From Gilliamella apicola (GTDB lineage: Bacteria; Pseudomonadota; Gammaproteobacteria; Enterobacterales; Orbaceae): 64,000 nt of DNA. Both the position numbers and the translations under genes were made by a program. The notes under the pieces were generated by a model. The model searched no databases and had not been told where the DNA came from. It worked only from the letters and a program-made list of their open reading frames with translations. This document shows positions 16,243 to 27,310 of this stretch, in pieces. The stretch spans positions 496,001 to 560,000 of the forward strand of contig NZ_QGLP01000004.1 in NCBI RefSeq assembly GCF_003202915.1, in the 5' to 3' direction. Numbering within the stretch: the stretch's first letter is position 1; every line of letters starts with the position of its first letter.

Positions 16243-17439
16243 TTAATTAATTTTAGTATTTGGTAAGAAGAACATGGTAATGGCAGAGAATAAGAAAAAT
16301 ACTGCACAGATACCGATACCAACGGTAAGTCCATATTTTGCAGCAATAAAACCAAGAACGAATGGTGAAAATGCTGATATTCCACGCCCTGCATTAAAAC
16401 AGAAGCCTGCGCCTAATGTTCTGACTCGAGTTGGAAATAACTCGCCAAAATAGGAACCAAATAATCCTACAAATGAAATAAAGAAGGCATAAAAAGGTCC
16501 CATTAATAATATCATCATAGGATCTTCTACCATGACGTATATAGGTAAAGTAATAGTAGTACCAATAAACGATAAGATAATTGCTTTTTTACGACCTATA
16601 ATATCGGATAACCAACCAAATAAGTTATAACCGATAAACATACCCACATTTAGTATTAAGAAAAATAATGACATCGTTTTTATATCAAGCCCACGAACTT
16701 GAACTAAAAATGTTGGGATCCAAGTGGTAGAGCCCCAGTAAGCAACAAAAGCAAAACTCGAAACAAGTGTTGCCAAAATTGTTCGTGATAATAGTTCCGG
16801 TGAGAAGATTTCTTTAATCGAAATATTACTAATATCACCTTTAGCGATTCTATCGTCTTTTTGGTTTTTCCATACTTCAGATTCAGGTACAAAAAGATAA
16901 ATATAAATAGCGGCAAATATTGAACCTGCACCGGCTAAAAATAGTGCTCTCCAACCGAATTCTGGAATAATGACTGATGAAAGAAATGCGGCTATACCAG
17001 CTCCAACCGGGAATGAACTTAATACAAATGCGGCAGCTCTTCCTCGTTGTTTTGTCGGCCATGATTCAGCAATATAGGCAGCAATGATACCCCAAACTCC
17101 ACCTAAGGCTAAACCAGCAGTAAAACGTAATAGCAATAAAACTATCCAATTTGGACTTAATGATATTAATGCTGTTAGTATCCCAAAAAGGATTAAACTC
17201 CAAATGAGTGATTTTCGTCGACCGTAATTGTCAGAAAACCAACCGACAATAACACTACTTAATCCTACGCCTAATAAGGTTGCAGTACCGAGTAATCCAC
17301 CTTCTGACATCGACATATCCATGTCCTTCATTATAGCGGGTAATGAAACAGCTAATAATGTAATATCCATAGCGTCGAACATGTAACCAAAAAAACCACC
17401 TACAAGTACATGCCATTTATTTAGTAACTTGGTTTTCAT
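16243..17439 (-). CDS. MFS transporter, organic acid:proton symporter type
   Basis: 398 residues with 12 predicted membrane segments. GYMFDAMDITLLAVSLPAIM at the start carries the D residue typical of sialate/aromatic-acid symporters (NanT/AAHS-like), and GWFSDNYGRRKSL is the family's conserved loop 2-3 motif. It probably imports the substrate of the operon; the exact solute is not predictable. It lies 20 bp downstream of the cyclase gene and 13 bp upstream of the BKACE gene. Confidence 0.85.
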   Translation of the reverse strand: MKTKLLNKWHVLVGGFFGYMFDAMDITLLAVSLPAIMKDMDMSMSEGGLLGTATLLGVGLSSVIVGWFSDNYGRRKSLIWSLILFGILTALISLSPNWIVLLLLRFTAGLALGGVWGIIAAYIAESWPTKQRGRAAAFVLSSFPVGAGIAAFLSSVIIPEFGWRALFLAGAGSIFAAIYIYLFVPESEVWKNQKDDRIAKGDISNISIKEIFSPELLSRTILATLVSSFAFVAYWGSTTWIPTFLVQVRGLDIKTMSLFFLILNVGMFIGYNLFGWLSDIIGRKKAIILSFIGTTITLPIYVMVEDPMMILLMGPFYAFFISFVGLFGSYFGELFPTRVRTLGAGFCFNAGRGISAFSPFVLGFIAAKYGLTVGIGICAVFFLFSAITMFFLPNTKIN

Positions 17440-17459
17440 ATTGTTTTATTTCCTGTAAT

Positions 17460-18227
17460 TTAAGACATTATTGCTATAGTTCGAGTCCATCCAGCGCTTG
17501 CTCCTTTAATTTTTATCGGCAAACATGAAACTTTAAAGCCAAATGGAGGTAATTTATCTAAATTAGTAAGTTTTTCAAGGTGATAGTACTCTTTTTCAAT
17601 TCCGGCAAAATGTCCTTCCCAAATAAGTGATTTATCATGTGTCTCTTTAAATTTTTCAGCGACCAATGGCAGAGGGCTATCCCAACTCCAGGCATCAGTA
17701 CCGACAACTTTAATACCTTGATTAAGTAAGTATAAAGTGGCTTCTTTTCCCATTCCGCAGCCTTTAACTAAATATTCTTTGGAACCAAAGTATTTTTGTG
17801 CACCAGATTGCACGAGAACAATATCTAAAGGTTTTAATTTATAATCAATACGATCTAATTCATCTTTTATGTCTTGAGCGGTTACGACATAACCATCAGG
17901 AAAATGTGAAAAATTCAACATGACACCATCTGAGATACACCACTCTAATGGCATTTCATCAATGGTTCTTGCTCGTTGTCCATTATTCATGGTTGGGTGA
18001 TAATGCCAAGGAGCATCAAGGTGGGTTCCACTATGTGTAGTTAGTTTTATATATTCTATAGCCCAGCCTAACCCTTTGGGTAAATCATCATTGGTTGCGG
18101 TTGGGAAAAATGTTTTAATATGTTCCGATCCTTTTACATGATCCCAATAGTCGATTTCGGTTGGCATAGATGGCGGATCATTGGGAGTACGATCTTCTAT
18201 ATCAACACTTAAATCTATAATTTTCAT
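17460..18227 (-). CDS. Cyclase-family metal-dependent hydrolase (kynurenine formamidase/isatin hydrolase fold)
   Basis: 255 residues. KIIDLSVDIE at the start and THSGTHLDAPWHY (HxGTHxDxPxH, metal ligands) are the signature of the cyclase/amidohydrolase family, which hydrolyses amides and cyclic amides or lactones. WEGHFAGIEKEYYHLEKLTN carries the conserved ENL-like region. First gene of an operon with an MFS importer and a BKACE enzyme; the promoter lies in 18228-18411 among two inverted repeats probably bound by the TetR regulator. The substrate is unknown; the context suggests that the product is a beta-keto acid. Confidence 0.87.
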   Translation of the reverse strand: MKIIDLSVDIEDRTPNDPPSMPTEIDYWDHVKGSEHIKTFFPTATNDDLPKGLGWAIEYIKLTTHSGTHLDAPWHYHPTMNNGQRARTIDEMPLEWCISDGVMLNFSHFPDGYVVTAQDIKDELDRIDYKLKPLDIVLVQSGAQKYFGSKEYLVKGCGMGKEATLYLLNQGIKVVGTDAWSWDSPLPLVAEKFKETHDKSLIWEGHFAGIEKEYYHLEKLTNLDKLPPFGFKVSCLPIKIKGASAGWTRTIAIMS

Positions 18228-18286
18228 TTATTGCTCCTTTTGTATTTCTAATAATCAATTGAAAATTATGGGCAATATAATATTGA

Positions 18287-18302
18287 TTGAACGATCATTC
18301 AA
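18287..18302. promoter_or_regulatory. Putative TetR operator 1
   Basis: TTGAACGATCATTCAA is an almost perfect palindrome (one mismatch per half) in the gap upstream of the cyclase gene and downstream of tetR. It shares TGAACG with the second box at 18341. Confidence 0.55.
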
Positions 18303-18340
18303 ATTTTTTGTTGTATAGTTTGATCTAGATCACTATTTTA

Positions 18341-18355
18341 AATGAACGTTCAATT
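18341..18355. promoter_or_regulatory. Putative TetR operator 2
   Basis: AATGAACGTTCAATT contains the perfect palindrome TGAACGTTCA. It lies 54 bp from the first box. The two boxes flank the sequence where the promoter of the cyclase-MFS-BKACE operon must lie. Confidence 0.55.
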
Positions 18356-18411
18356 ATTTAATGAGGTGAAAGATTAAAAATACCGATTAATTGGATTTTA
18401 GTTAAATACAA

Positions 18412-19101
18412 TTATGCTAATCGGAATTTAGAAATAATGTTGAATGCAGACTGATAATCATACTCAGGTTTGGTTAAAACGGCATGTAAACCTTCAATAG
18501 CATAATTATAAAGATATTTACAGGCTATTTCTGGATTACTAACAGAACATATTTCTTTGGATAAAAATTTTATTCTATCAACTTCGGCAAAAGTATTGCA
18601 CATAACTCCCACTAAGAAGTCAAAGCCCCAATGAATTTGTTGTTCAGTCGACGTTGGATAAGAACGTTTAAGTTCGGTAATGAAAAACTCAGCAAATGGA
18701 TCAAATTGATCACGTAATATAGAAAGCCCTAAAGCAGAGCCAGATGAAAGTAAGCGAGCAACATTGATGGCATAGTAATGCCAACCTTCACCGCCATAAA
18801 GTGTATTATAAAGATAAGGCGCTATAAAAGATTCAACAATTTTTTCAAGCGGTAATGGCTGATCGCCATTAATATTCTTGTAATAATTAAGTAAATGTAT
18901 TCGATCTGAACTTAATATGCCAATTCTTCGATCAATAACAGCTTTAAATAGTTCTTCTTTAGAACCAAAGTGGTAATGTACTAATGCTAATTTTACACCG
19001 GCATCTTTGGTGATGTCTCTAATTGAAACTTCACTATAACTGGCTTTTGCAAAAAGCTTCTCGGCAGAGTCGAGTAGCTTCATTGCTGTACTATTTTTCA
19101 T
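18412..19101 (-). CDS. TetR-family regulator of the adjacent catabolic operon
   Basis: 229 residues. The N-terminal helix-turn-helix is at about 10-50 (EKLFAKASYSEVSIRDITKD then GVKLALVHYHFGSKEELF). The C-terminal ligand domain resembles the YbiH/CerR group (conserved RLLSSGSALGL, ERF-like QFDPFAEFFITEL). It is transcribed toward the cyclase operon from the same strand, with 184 bp containing two TGAACG palindromes between. It probably represses that operon until the substrate binds. Confidence 0.87.
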   Translation of the reverse strand: MKNSTAMKLLDSAEKLFAKASYSEVSIRDITKDAGVKLALVHYHFGSKEELFKAVIDRRIGILSSDRIHLLNYYKNINGDQPLPLEKIVESFIAPYLYNTLYGGEGWHYYAINVARLLSSGSALGLSILRDQFDPFAEFFITELKRSYPTSTEQQIHWGFDFLVGVMCNTFAEVDRIKFLSKEICSVSNPEIACKYLYNYAIEGLHAVLTKPEYDYQSAFNIISKFRLA

Positions 19102-19375
19102 AATATACTACTTATTAATTTTCTTGATATTCAAGTTAGAATTTATATCTGAATTTTTAAAAATGTATCTGTTTAATATATTATATTATGTAGATATAAA
19201 ATTTATAAATTAATTTTTTGTTTTTAAAAAATCGTTGGCAAGTTAGCAATGTTAATTAAAGCTATTGGTAATAAATATAATTAAAAAATCGTCAAAACTT
19301 TTTAAGTATTGCTAGATACATATAATAATCAAAGAAAAATTAGATTTTCTTTGATTATTATGATTATTTAGATTT

Positions 19376-20074
19376 TTAATTCAATTTAGATTTTTCTTCT
19401 GAAAGCTTCCATTCGCAAATTCCATATATTGCATTAAAGAGATAAATTAAATATTGAGTTGCGATCACAATATTGTCAGTATAGAGATTTAAACCGATAA
19501 CTAGCACATTAAGTAATACCCATAAATACCAGTTGAATGCATATCTCATCATTAGTAATAGTTGTGCAACGATACCTAAACCAAATATAAAGCAGTTAGT
19601 AATGAGTTGATAGGAAGTATTCGTCACACCCATTTCGTTAGTTAAATAGATATTAAAAAATGCTGCTGCAATTAGGAATATTAAGGCATATAAAAATGCA
19701 TTTTCATTTAAAGAGCGAACTTTAACACTCTTATTATTATCTAGATTTTTTTGCCAAGTAAACAAGCCATAAATATGGGAACCAAAATAGTAAAAAGTTG
19801 GTAAACCAGCTCCAATATTGCCACCAAGAAAATTAGCGCAACATTCAGCGATTACCGCTAGCATACCGAGCACATTACCTAAATTTTTTCGTTTAGCTAA
19901 TAAGATTACACATAACAATCCACAAAATGCTCCTACGTATGATACTGCATAACGTAAGTCAAAATTATTAAATGGGTCAGTATACAAAAATGCTATAGTG
20001 ACACAGATAATACATAACAGTGGATAAAATTTATTTCGACCAATAGTGATAACAACATCTCTTAAATTATTCAT
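19376..20074 (-). CDS. pnuC: Nicotinamide riboside transporter PnuC
   Basis: 232 residues with about seven hydrophobic segments. The conserved NFLGGNIGAGLPTFYYFGSH and GLFTWQKN segments carry the family's substrate-binding residues. It imports nicotinamide riboside by facilitated diffusion. It starts 2 bp after the nadR stop, so the pair is one operon: PnuC brings in the riboside and NadR traps it as NMN. Confidence 0.92.
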   Translation of the reverse strand: MNNLRDVVITIGRNKFYPLLCIICVTIAFLYTDPFNNFDLRYAVSYVGAFCGLLCVILLAKRKNLGNVLGMLAVIAECCANFLGGNIGAGLPTFYYFGSHIYGLFTWQKNLDNNKSVKVRSLNENAFLYALIFLIAAAFFNIYLTNEMGVTNTSYQLITNCFIFGLGIVAQLLLMMRYAFNWYLWVLLNVLVIGLNLYTDNIVIATQYLIYLFNAIYGICEWKLSEEKSKLN

Positions 20075-20076
20075 AA

Positions 20077-21321
<1,245 letters not shown>

Positions 21322-21545
21322 TTACTTTGTGTTTTTTATCTTGAACTAAATTTACATTATTTTTAATAAATGTTCAATATATTAAACAAAAATAATTTTA
21401 CTTAATTAATTTAAATTTAATAGAGATTAAATTTAAAATGGAGAGTATTTATTATCTTGAAAAGAAAGATAATCTTGTTATTTTAAATAACGCCAAAATT
21501 AATGGTTGAATAATTAAAAACTAAACAATATAAGGAAATAATAAA

Positions 21546-23129
21546 GTGAAAATAAAAAAAATTGCATTGGTAATCGCTCTGATGTCAGGAAGTGCTTGGG
21601 CAAATAACAGTGTTACTTTAAATAAAGTGACTTTGTTTATTCAGGGGGCTGAATTACAAGGACAATCAACTGTTTCATTAACTAAAGGTGAAAGTGAAAT
21701 AGTATTAACAGGTATTGCTAATGATATTAATCCTAATTCTATCAACGTAGGTTTTGGTGAAAATAGTAATGTTCAAGTATTATCGATATCATTAAATGAA
21801 AACTACTTAGAAAATCTCAGTAAAGATGACGACATTCAATCGATCATTGAAAAACAGAATCAATTACAAGAAAAGCGTGATACGGTAGAAATCCAATTGA
21901 AAGCTGTTAATGAACAAATTTCACTTTTACACGGAAATCGTTTAGATACTTTAGCTAAAAATGGATCTGATAACTTAACAGCAATGAAAAATGTATTAGA
22001 TTTTGTGAAAACTAATTTAACTACGACATTAAATGAACAAAATCGATTACAAAAAGAAGTCGATCAGCTAGATGCACAAATTAGCCAATACCAAACACAA
22101 TTAGAAGAAAAGCAAACCAATAATGAAAAATTACATAATGCGGTTATAGTAAAAGTCATTTCTGAAAAGGATATGACATTACCTATTACGCTCTCATATG
22201 TCACCACCAATGCTGGCTGGGAACCTATTTATGACGTCAGAGTGGCAGATATCAGTTCACCATTAGAATTAACATATAAAGCAGAGATCCACCAAAATAG
22301 TGGTTTAGATTGGCAAAATGTTGATTTCATATTAGCGACATCTAATCCAAGTAAAGACATCAATCCGCCAGCTTTAACTCCTTGGCATATTGACGTCTAT
22401 AGTGAACGAAATGGTTTATTTTTTTCTAAATCTGAAAAAGATTCTTGGGAAGAGTATGAATCAAAATCGCAGCTGAATAATCCAGATAAAATTGGCAATG
22501 TTAACACATTAGGCATCAATACCCGTTTTGCGGTAAAATTACCTTATACCATCAAACATGCTAGTAAAAATAACATACTCACTTTACAAACCAAAGAAGT
22601 AAAAGCAAATTATCAATATGTCTCAATGCCTAAATTAGATAGTAGTGTATACTTACAAGCACAAATAAATGACTGGGACAAACTCAATTTATTATCAGGA
22701 AAAGCCCACATATTTTTCAGTGGCAACTTTATTGGCGAAAGCAACATTTCAACCGAAAAAATATTAGGGACATTAGATTTTTCATTAGGTCGTGATAAGA
22801 GTATCCTAATTTCGAGAAATCGTAATATTAAAGAAACCTCGACTCGATTATTAATTGATAATGATGTTTCAGAAAAATATGCTTATACTATTAATGTCAA
22901 AAATACTAAAACATTACCAATTAATATTGTCGTAAACGATCAACTACCGGTCATTTTAAATAAAGCGGTTACACTTGATGATGCCAAATATGATGGTGCA
23001 AATTATGATAAACAGACCGGTTTATTAACATGGAAATTCACCTTAAATCCAAATGAAAATAAAGACCTGAATTTAAGTTTTAAAATTACTTATCCTAATG
23101 ATAAAGAAAAAGACATATATGGTTTATAA
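21546..23129 (+). CDS. DUF4139/MuiA-family secreted protein
   Basis: 527 residues from GTG 21546, with AAGGA 9 bp upstream. A signal peptide (MKIKKIALVIALMSGSAWA) precedes an N-terminal DUF4140-like beta domain (VTLFIQGAELQGQSTVSLTK), a coiled coil (about 100-200) and the DUF4139 domain (LSYVTTNAGWEPIYDVRVAD). The family is widespread and of unproven function (envelope-associated in some bacteria). It stands alone, 25 bp before recD. Confidence 0.85.
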   Translation: MKIKKIALVIALMSGSAWANNSVTLNKVTLFIQGAELQGQSTVSLTKGESEIVLTGIANDINPNSINVGFGENSNVQVLSISLNENYLENLSKDDDIQSIIEKQNQLQEKRDTVEIQLKAVNEQISLLHGNRLDTLAKNGSDNLTAMKNVLDFVKTNLTTTLNEQNRLQKEVDQLDAQISQYQTQLEEKQTNNEKLHNAVIVKVISEKDMTLPITLSYVTTNAGWEPIYDVRVADISSPLELTYKAEIHQNSGLDWQNVDFILATSNPSKDINPPALTPWHIDVYSERNGLFFSKSEKDSWEEYESKSQLNNPDKIGNVNTLGINTRFAVKLPYTIKHASKNNILTLQTKEVKANYQYVSMPKLDSSVYLQAQINDWDKLNLLSGKAHIFFSGNFIGESNISTEKILGTLDFSLGRDKSILISRNRNIKETSTRLLIDNDVSEKYAYTINVKNTKTLPINIVVNDQLPVILNKAVTLDDAKYDGANYDKQTGLLTWKFTLNPNENKDLNLSFKITYPNDKEKDIYGL

Positions 23130-23153
23130 AACTTATAAAACAAAGTATAAAAA

Positions 23154-25013
23154 ATGTTAACAACTTGGTTAGAACAATTTAAGCAAAACAGTCAGATTAG
23201 TTTACTTGATCTGCATTTGGCACAATTTTTGGTTAATAAAATTGATAGTGAAAATGAAATTACCGCCAAACGTTTTGCTTTTTTAATATTATCGTTAAGT
23301 ATGGAGGTGAGAGCAGGGCATGTATGCCTTGATATTACTCGCCTAGAGCAACAAAATATTGAGCCACAAATCTGGTTAGAACTTCATTCACCAGCAATTA
23401 ATGATTGGGTTAACGTACTTAACATAGCGGCTAATAAACAGGTAGTCAGTTATGGCGATCAGCTTGCCCCTTTAATGTTCATTGAAAATAAACTCTATTT
23501 TCAACGTATGTGGTTAGATGAACGTTTTGTTGCGCAATATTTCAATCAAAGTCAGTTGGATGTTACTTCGGATAGCAATTTAAAACCCATACTCGACCAA
23601 CTATTTACTGACCAGAGCGCAACTATTGATTGGCAAAAAATTGCCGTCGCTATTGCTTTAACACGTAAAGTTGCCATTATCTCTGGTGGGCCAGGTACTG
23701 GTAAAACCACCACTGTAGCTAAAATTTTAGCAGGATTAGAATTAAACAGCCCATCAATAAGAATCGTGGCAGCCGCGCCAACGGGCAAAGCTGCATCAAG
23801 ATTAACTGAATCATTAAGTCGTGCAATTGAACAATTGTCTTTTGAATCATTAAATATTAAAACGGAAGCCGTAACATTGCACCGCTTATTAGGTGCCAAA
23901 ATTGATAATCGTTCATTTAGTTATAATAAACATAACCAATTGCATATCGATGTACTTGTCGTTGATGAAGCATCAATGGTTGATCTTAATATGATGGCAA
24001 GAATTCTTGAAGCCTTACCTGCTTCAGCTCGACTAATTTTATTAGGTGATAAAGATCAGCTCTCATCAGTTGAGGCTGGAGCGGTATTTGGAGATTTATG
24101 TCACTTTATCTCCAATGGCTATAGCCAATCAAGAGCTGAGGAACTAAGTCGATTAACCGGATATCGCATCCCAATTGCAGACCAACCAGCAACGACAATC
24201 ACTGATAGCATCTGTTTGCTAAAAAAAAGTTATCGATTCAACGAATCATCTGGTATTGGTTTATTAGCAAATGCAGTAAAAGAGGGACAGTATCTTAATG
24301 TCAAAAAATTGATTGTTGATGATAGGTTGCAGGATGTGAATTATTATGAACTCTCGTCAAACCAGACTTATCAAGCAGTTTTAAATGACTGTGTTGAGCA
24401 TTATAAAGATTATTTAAATGCCATCAAACATCATCAAAACAATGATATTGCCACAATTTTAACTAAATTTGCTGAGTGTCGATTACTATGTGCCGTACGT
24501 GAAGGAAAGTTTGGTGTAGAAGGGTTAAACAAACAAATTGAACAATTATTAGCAAAACATAACCTGATCAAACTAAATCAGCGCGATCAATGGTATGTCG
24601 GTCGACCAATAATGATTTTACGTAATAGCACTTCATTAGGTCTATATAATGGTGATATAGGTATAACTTTAACTGCTGAACATGATAGCTCTAAATTACG
24701 TGTTTATTTCCCTTTTTCCGATGGAACAATCAAAGGGTTTTCGCCTTATCGACTACCTGAACATGAAACGGCCTATGCAATGACAATTCACAAATCCCAA
24801 GGTTCGGAATTTGATCATGTCAATATTATTTTGCCAACCGAATTTTCACCATTATTAAATCGCTCGTTACTCTATACCGCAATAACTCGAGCGAAAAAAA
24901 CAGTATCAATTTATACCAATGAAAAAATTTTAGAACGGGTAGTTAAAAGCCAAATACATCGAGAAAGTGGATTGGTTGATCAGTTAAAAAAATTAGGCAA
25001 AATAGAAATATAA
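23154..25013 (+). CDS. recD: Exodeoxyribonuclease V alpha subunit RecD
   Basis: 619 residues, near the E. coli length. Walker A GGPGTGKTT is at 178-186, DEASMVD marks Walker B, and LLGDKDQLSSVEAGAVFGDL plus the C-terminal TIHKSQGSEFDHV and YTAITRAKK are superfamily 1B motifs. RecD is the 5'-3' helicase of RecBCD. recB and recC are not adjacent here. A terminator hairpin follows. Confidence 0.95.
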   Translation: MLTTWLEQFKQNSQISLLDLHLAQFLVNKIDSENEITAKRFAFLILSLSMEVRAGHVCLDITRLEQQNIEPQIWLELHSPAINDWVNVLNIAANKQVVSYGDQLAPLMFIENKLYFQRMWLDERFVAQYFNQSQLDVTSDSNLKPILDQLFTDQSATIDWQKIAVAIALTRKVAIISGGPGTGKTTTVAKILAGLELNSPSIRIVAAAPTGKAASRLTESLSRAIEQLSFESLNIKTEAVTLHRLLGAKIDNRSFSYNKHNQLHIDVLVVDEASMVDLNMMARILEALPASARLILLGDKDQLSSVEAGAVFGDLCHFISNGYSQSRAEELSRLTGYRIPIADQPATTITDSICLLKKSYRFNESSGIGLLANAVKEGQYLNVKKLIVDDRLQDVNYYELSSNQTYQAVLNDCVEHYKDYLNAIKHHQNNDIATILTKFAECRLLCAVREGKFGVEGLNKQIEQLLAKHNLIKLNQRDQWYVGRPIMILRNSTSLGLYNGDIGITLTAEHDSSKLRVYFPFSDGTIKGFSPYRLPEHETAYAMTIHKSQGSEFDHVNIILPTEFSPLLNRSLLYTAITRAKKTVSIYTNEKILERVVKSQIHRESGLVDQLKKLGKIEI

Positions 25014-25027
25014 TGTGAGGATTAAGC

Positions 25028-25055
25028 AAGCACCAACTGATAATAGTTGGTGCTT
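25028..25055. terminator. Bidirectional terminator between recD and gltL
   Basis: Perfect 11-bp stem AAGCACCAACT / AGTTGGTGCTT around GATAAT, between convergent genes. T-rich sequence follows on the plus side. Confidence 0.8.
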
Positions 25056-25064
25056 TGTGATTTA

Positions 25065-25790
25065 TTAATGGATGATCTTCGCTAAAAAGTCTTTAGCACG
25101 ATCAGATTGTGGATTAGTGAAGAACTGTTCCTTAGAAGTATCTTCAATGATCTCACCGGCATCCATAAAGATAACACGATGCGCAACTTTACGAGCAAAC
25201 CCCATTTCGTGGGTAACAACCATCATTGTCATCCCTTCGTAGGCTAATTCAACCATAACATCTAACACTTCGTTAACCATTTCTGGATCGAGTGCAGAAG
25301 TTGGCTCATCGAATAACATCACAATCGGATCCATACAAAGCGCACGAGCAATCGCCACACGTTGTTGTTGACCACCAGAAAGTTGAGCTGGGTATTTATT
25401 CGCATGTGCTAACAGACCAACTCGATCTAAAAGAGAAAGAGCCTTTTCACGCGCTTCTTCATCTGATCGACCTAGTACTTTAATTTGCGCAAGTGTCAAA
25501 TTTTTCAAAATTGTTAAATGAGGGAAAAGCTCAAAATGTTGAAACACCATCCCTACTTTTGAACGTAGTTTTGCTAAGTTAGTCGATGGATTAGTGATTT
25601 CTGTATCATCAATAATAATTTTACCTTGTTGGATTGGTTCTAAACCATTCACGGTTTTAATTAGCGTTGACTTACCTGAGCCAGAAGGGCCACACACAAC
25701 AACAACTTCACCTTTTCCTACTTTTGTAGTACAGTTTTTTAACACTTGAAATTTTCCGTACCATTTTGATACATTTTCTAAGGTAATCAT
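25065..25790 (-). CDS. gltL: Glutamate/aspartate ABC transporter ATPase
   Basis: 241 residues. Walker [10 protein letters not shown], signature [15 protein letters not shown] and Walker [15 protein letters not shown] are intact. It energises the polar-amino-acid permease encoded directly upstream (2 bp gap to gltK). Sequence and gene order match E. coli GltIJKL, which imports glutamate and aspartate. Confidence 0.9.
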   Translation of the reverse strand: MITLENVSKWYGKFQVLKNCTTKVGKGEVVVVCGPSGSGKSTLIKTVNGLEPIQQGKIIIDDTEITNPSTNLAKLRSKVGMVFQHFELFPHLTILKNLTLAQIKVLGRSDEEAREKALSLLDRVGLLAHANKYPAQLSGGQQQRVAIARALCMDPIVMLFDEPTSALDPEMVNEVLDVMVELAYEGMTMMVVTHEMGFARKVAHRVIFMDAGEIIEDTSKEQFFTNPQSDRAKDFLAKIIH

Positions 25791-25792
25791 TT

Positions 25793-26494
25793 TTAGCCCT
25801 TCTTAAAATAACTTATTTTACGAATTAAACGTGGAGTTCCAAAACAGATAATGAAATAGGTTATAGCCACGAAAATTATCATTGAGTATTCAGCGGTTGA
25901 ACCAATGTTCTCACCAATTCTCTTAACTGCTGCACCAAGTAAATCAACTAAACCAATAGTTGAAACTAACGCAGTATCTTGGAATAAAATAATGCCTTGA
26001 GTTAGCAATAATGGAACCATGGCTCTAAACGCTTGGGGTAAAATAATCAGACGCATAGATTGGCTTCTTGTCATTCCCAATGCAGAGGCGGCATGATATT
26101 GTCCTTTGCTAACAGCGTTAATCCCTGCTCGAATAATTTCAGAGTAATAAGCGGCTTCAAATAATGTAAAAGCTATTATTGCACAGCTTGTTCCTATATC
26201 CGCATCTGGTCCTAAATGAAATAGGTGTTTGATCATTTGTGGTAATGCAAAGTAAAACCACATCAATACCAATAATAAAGGTATTGAACGAAATGTGGTT
26301 ACATATATTTTTGCGAAACTATTCAATATTTTATTATTGGATAAACGCATCAAAGCTAAGAATGTACCCCATATAATGCCAACTACAATAGCTGTAAATG
26401 TGATTCGAACTGTTAACCATAATCCTTGTAATAATATAGGATAATTATTCATTACAAGTGTAGGTATATCAGCAATCCATTGAAACAATTGCAT
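25793..26494 (-). CDS. gltK: Glutamate/aspartate ABC transporter permease GltK
   Basis: 233 residues, His/Glu/Gln/Arg/opine permease family, with 5-6 membrane segments and the cytoplasmic EAA loop ([20 protein letters not shown]). It sits 2 bp upstream of gltL and 2 bp downstream of gltJ, so the three are one transcript. Confidence 0.88.
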   Translation of the reverse strand: MQLFQWIADIPTLVMNNYPILLQGLWLTVRITFTAIVVGIIWGTFLALMRLSNNKILNSFAKIYVTTFRSIPLLLVLMWFYFALPQMIKHLFHLGPDADIGTSCAIIAFTLFEAAYYSEIIRAGINAVSKGQYHAASALGMTRSQSMRLIILPQAFRAMVPLLLTQGIILFQDTALVSTIGLVDLLGAAVKRIGENIGSTAEYSMIIFVAITYFIICFGTPRLIRKISYFKKG

Positions 26495-26496
26495 AA

Positions 26497-27234
26497 TTAA
26501 CCTCCACTCATCATATTAGGTAAACGTGTTTTCTTTTCTACAAAACGCATAATCGTAATAACCGAATAATTGATAATCATATAAGTTATTGTTATAACAC
26601 ATAATATTTCAATGATACTATTTGTTTGATCATTCATTGATGTAATTAACCCGACAAGTTCTCTTAATCCTCCAAATTGGGAGGCAATAGATGAATTTTT
26701 TATAATATTGGTCATCTCTGATGTTAAAGTAGGCACTATTTTTCGATAGGCATTAGGTAAAAGAATATATCTATAAGTTTGAAATTTAGATAACCCTAAT
26801 GCAGTAGCCGCATATCTTTGACCTATTGGTAAAGTTTGAATTCCAGTTCTAACTTGCTCGGCAATTCGTGCAGAGGTAAATAGACCTAAAGCAATAGAAA
26901 CCAATATAAAAGTTTGAATATCAGGATCTAGTTCTTGTATAAACCATTCCTTAAAGCTGCCCGTTAAAAATAATGGCATGATTGTATACCAAATGAACAT
27001 TTGAACAAATAATGGTATATTACGAAAAAGTTCAATGTAACCAATAGCTAATCTATTCAAAATTTTGCTATCGACAGTTCTCATTATGCCAACTATTGAA
27101 CCTAGAATAAAAGCAATAATCCAAGCAGTAGCAGCCAGTGAAAGCGTAAGCATTGCACTATTCAATAGCCAATTGAAGTAAATCCCATCACCGTAAGGTG
27201 TTGATTGAAAAAATAAAGTCCAATTAAAAGTCAT
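26497..27234 (-). CDS. gltJ: Glutamate/aspartate ABC transporter permease GltJ
   Basis: 245 residues. Membrane permease with the EAA loop (AATALGLSKFQTYRYILLPN) and the FRNIPLFVQMFIWY motif of amino-acid permeases. It pairs with GltK to form the channel. A hairpin at 27260-27286 separates it from the binding-protein gene gltI. Confidence 0.88.
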   Translation of the reverse strand: MTFNWTLFFQSTPYGDGIYFNWLLNSAMLTLSLAATAWIIAFILGSIVGIMRTVDSKILNRLAIGYIELFRNIPLFVQMFIWYTIMPLFLTGSFKEWFIQELDPDIQTFILVSIALGLFTSARIAEQVRTGIQTLPIGQRYAATALGLSKFQTYRYILLPNAYRKIVPTLTSEMTNIIKNSSIASQFGGLRELVGLITSMNDQTNSIIEILCVITITYMIINYSVITIMRFVEKKTRLPNMMSGG

Positions 27235-27259
27235 AATTTATGTATTTTTTATTTGGTTT

Positions 27260-27286
27260 ATACTGAATGCGTTTAACATTCAGTAT
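27260..27286 (-). terminator. Intercistronic hairpin between gltI and gltJ
   Basis: 10-bp perfect stem ATACTGAATG / CATTCAGTAT with a 7-nt loop in the 76-bp gap. Such hairpins after a binding-protein gene usually weaken read-through or stabilise the upstream mRNA, giving more binding protein than permease. Confidence 0.6.
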
Positions 27287-27310
27287 GTTGATTAGTAAGT
27301 TAATAGATTA

